Source: Bradyrhizobium elkanii USDA 76 (GTDB taxonomy: Bacteria; Pseudomonadota; Alphaproteobacteria; Rhizobiales; Xanthobacteraceae). From it: 64,000 nt of DNA. Below the pieces are notes generated by a model. It did no database searches and was not told the DNA's origin. It was given only the letters and a program-made list of their open reading frames with translations. Shown piece by piece: positions 63,478 through 64,000 of this stretch (positions are counted from its first letter, which is position 1; the number at the start of each line of letters is the position of its first letter). A program made the position numbers and the translations under genes. Location of the stretch: positions 1,232,001 through 1,296,000 of the forward strand of contig NZ_CP066356.1 in NCBI RefSeq assembly GCF_023278185.1. Direction: 5' to 3'.

Positions 63478-64000
63478 GGCGTCACCTCCCACCGCCGATC
63501 GAGACGCCGCGCCGCTTCTTCCATCAACTCGGTGGCAGGCCGAGAGATACCAGTAGGTCACGCACGCAGGCGTGGCCGAGGTAAGTGGAGAGCACTGGGA
63601 GTTGCTGCTCGACGTCCTTGCCTTCGCGATACCAGTCGAACAGCGTCTGGATGGCGAGGCGATGACGGAAGTCGTGCACGCGTGGCCCGGTACGATCACC
63701 TGGGCGCCGCAGCCCGACCTCTCGGGACAATCGCCAGAAGACGCGATGAACGTACTGGTGCAGCAAGCGGCCTCCCTGTTCGGCAACGAAGAAGGTCGAG
63801 CCGCAGCGTGATCCGAGCATCGCGTCGGGCCGGTGAGCGTAGTCGCGCAACGCGGTTCGCGTCGTCGGATGCAATGGCACGAGCCGCGACTTGCCGAACT
63901 TGGTCAGCCGGTCCGTCAGCACGCCGGCGTCGAGGTCGACGTCATCACGCTCCAGGCCCATCGCCTCGGATAGCCCAGCGAGCGGCGCGGAGAAAGAGTT
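63474..64000 (-). pseudogene. Second tyrosine recombinase of the RIT element (partial, frameshifted)
   Basis: The frame enters from the window's right edge with AALAGLSEAMGLERDDVDLD, GKSRLVPLHPTTRTALRDYA, VHDFRHRLAIQTLFDWYREG (HxxR) and PVLSTYLGHACVRD. There the frame is lost; other frames supply TYWYLSAC and then LMEEAARRLDRRWEVTP ending at 63474, the expected C-terminus with the catalytic Tyr. Two small indels are inferred. The first recombinase of the trio would lie to the right, outside the window. Confidence 0.75.

Overview
The window is high-GC, strongly GC3-biased alphaproteobacterial DNA, most like Rhizobiales (Bradyrhizobium, Mesorhizobium or Rhodopseudomonas type). The gene families, the IS content and the tra/trb backbone point there; no rRNA, tRNA or CRISPR array was seen. 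The integrase and chromosomal junction of the element are not in the window, so integrative-conjugative element (ICE) versus plasmid is undecided. I call it an ICE-like element.

Region 1 (1-16 kb) is the accessory or maintenance half of the element. It holds an ArdC C-terminus, a broken ParB-like gene, a broken fused DNA-methyltransferase/Strawberry-notch helicase, a Toprim protein, a DUF2493 protein, HU, a XRE repressor with a strong palindromic operator, DUF2285 genes, and a partly decayed tandem copy of a membrane-protein/DUF736 pair.

Region 2 (16-27 kb) has a tightly overlapping operon: HTH protein, RepA-like initiator, ParA, ribbon-helix-helix protein, DUF2840 and the TraF peptidase. 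DUF736 and a lytic transglycosylase follow. Then come an IS110 insertion, a repeat-rich probable oriT, a DUF3363 relaxase, the TraG coupling protein and a CopG-type regulator. Region 4 (33.5-44.1 kb) is the mating-pair-formation operon trbB-C-D-E-J-K-L-F-G-I, then DUF2274 and a convergent LysR regulator.

Region 3 (27.0-33.5 kb) is cargo on the opposite strand, set between the CopG gene and trbB. It is a two-gene Hachiman-like defence system: a HamA-like PD-(D/E)xK nuclease and a HamB-like Ski2-type helicase. The helicase gene is cut by an IS5-family element with CTAG target duplications and an unusual passenger gene. It also carries a 1-nt frameshift upstream of the IS.

Region 5 (45.0-51.2 kb) is a nested insertion. 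A small XRE regulator gene starts at 45028 and resumes at 50913. An IS701-like element with CTAG target duplications sits between its sixth and seventh codons. That IS in turn carries a group II intron placed exactly at its left terminal repeat and an IS91-like element with a tyrosine recombinase.

Region 6 (51.3-64 kb) has remnants (ferredoxin-NADP reductase fragment, IS66 tail, decayed recombinase-in-trio) around a c-di-GMP/exopolysaccharide module. The module comprises a membrane diguanylate cyclase, a GGDEF-EAL protein, a frameshifted HlyD-like protein, a BcsA/BgsA-like beta-glucan synthase and a Cache-HAMP sensor without an output domain.

Frameshifts are unusually common (ParB, methylase-helicase, DUF2285, HamB, HlyD, IS91, IS701 and RIT genes). 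Either the region is decaying or the assembly has indel errors; raw reads would tell.
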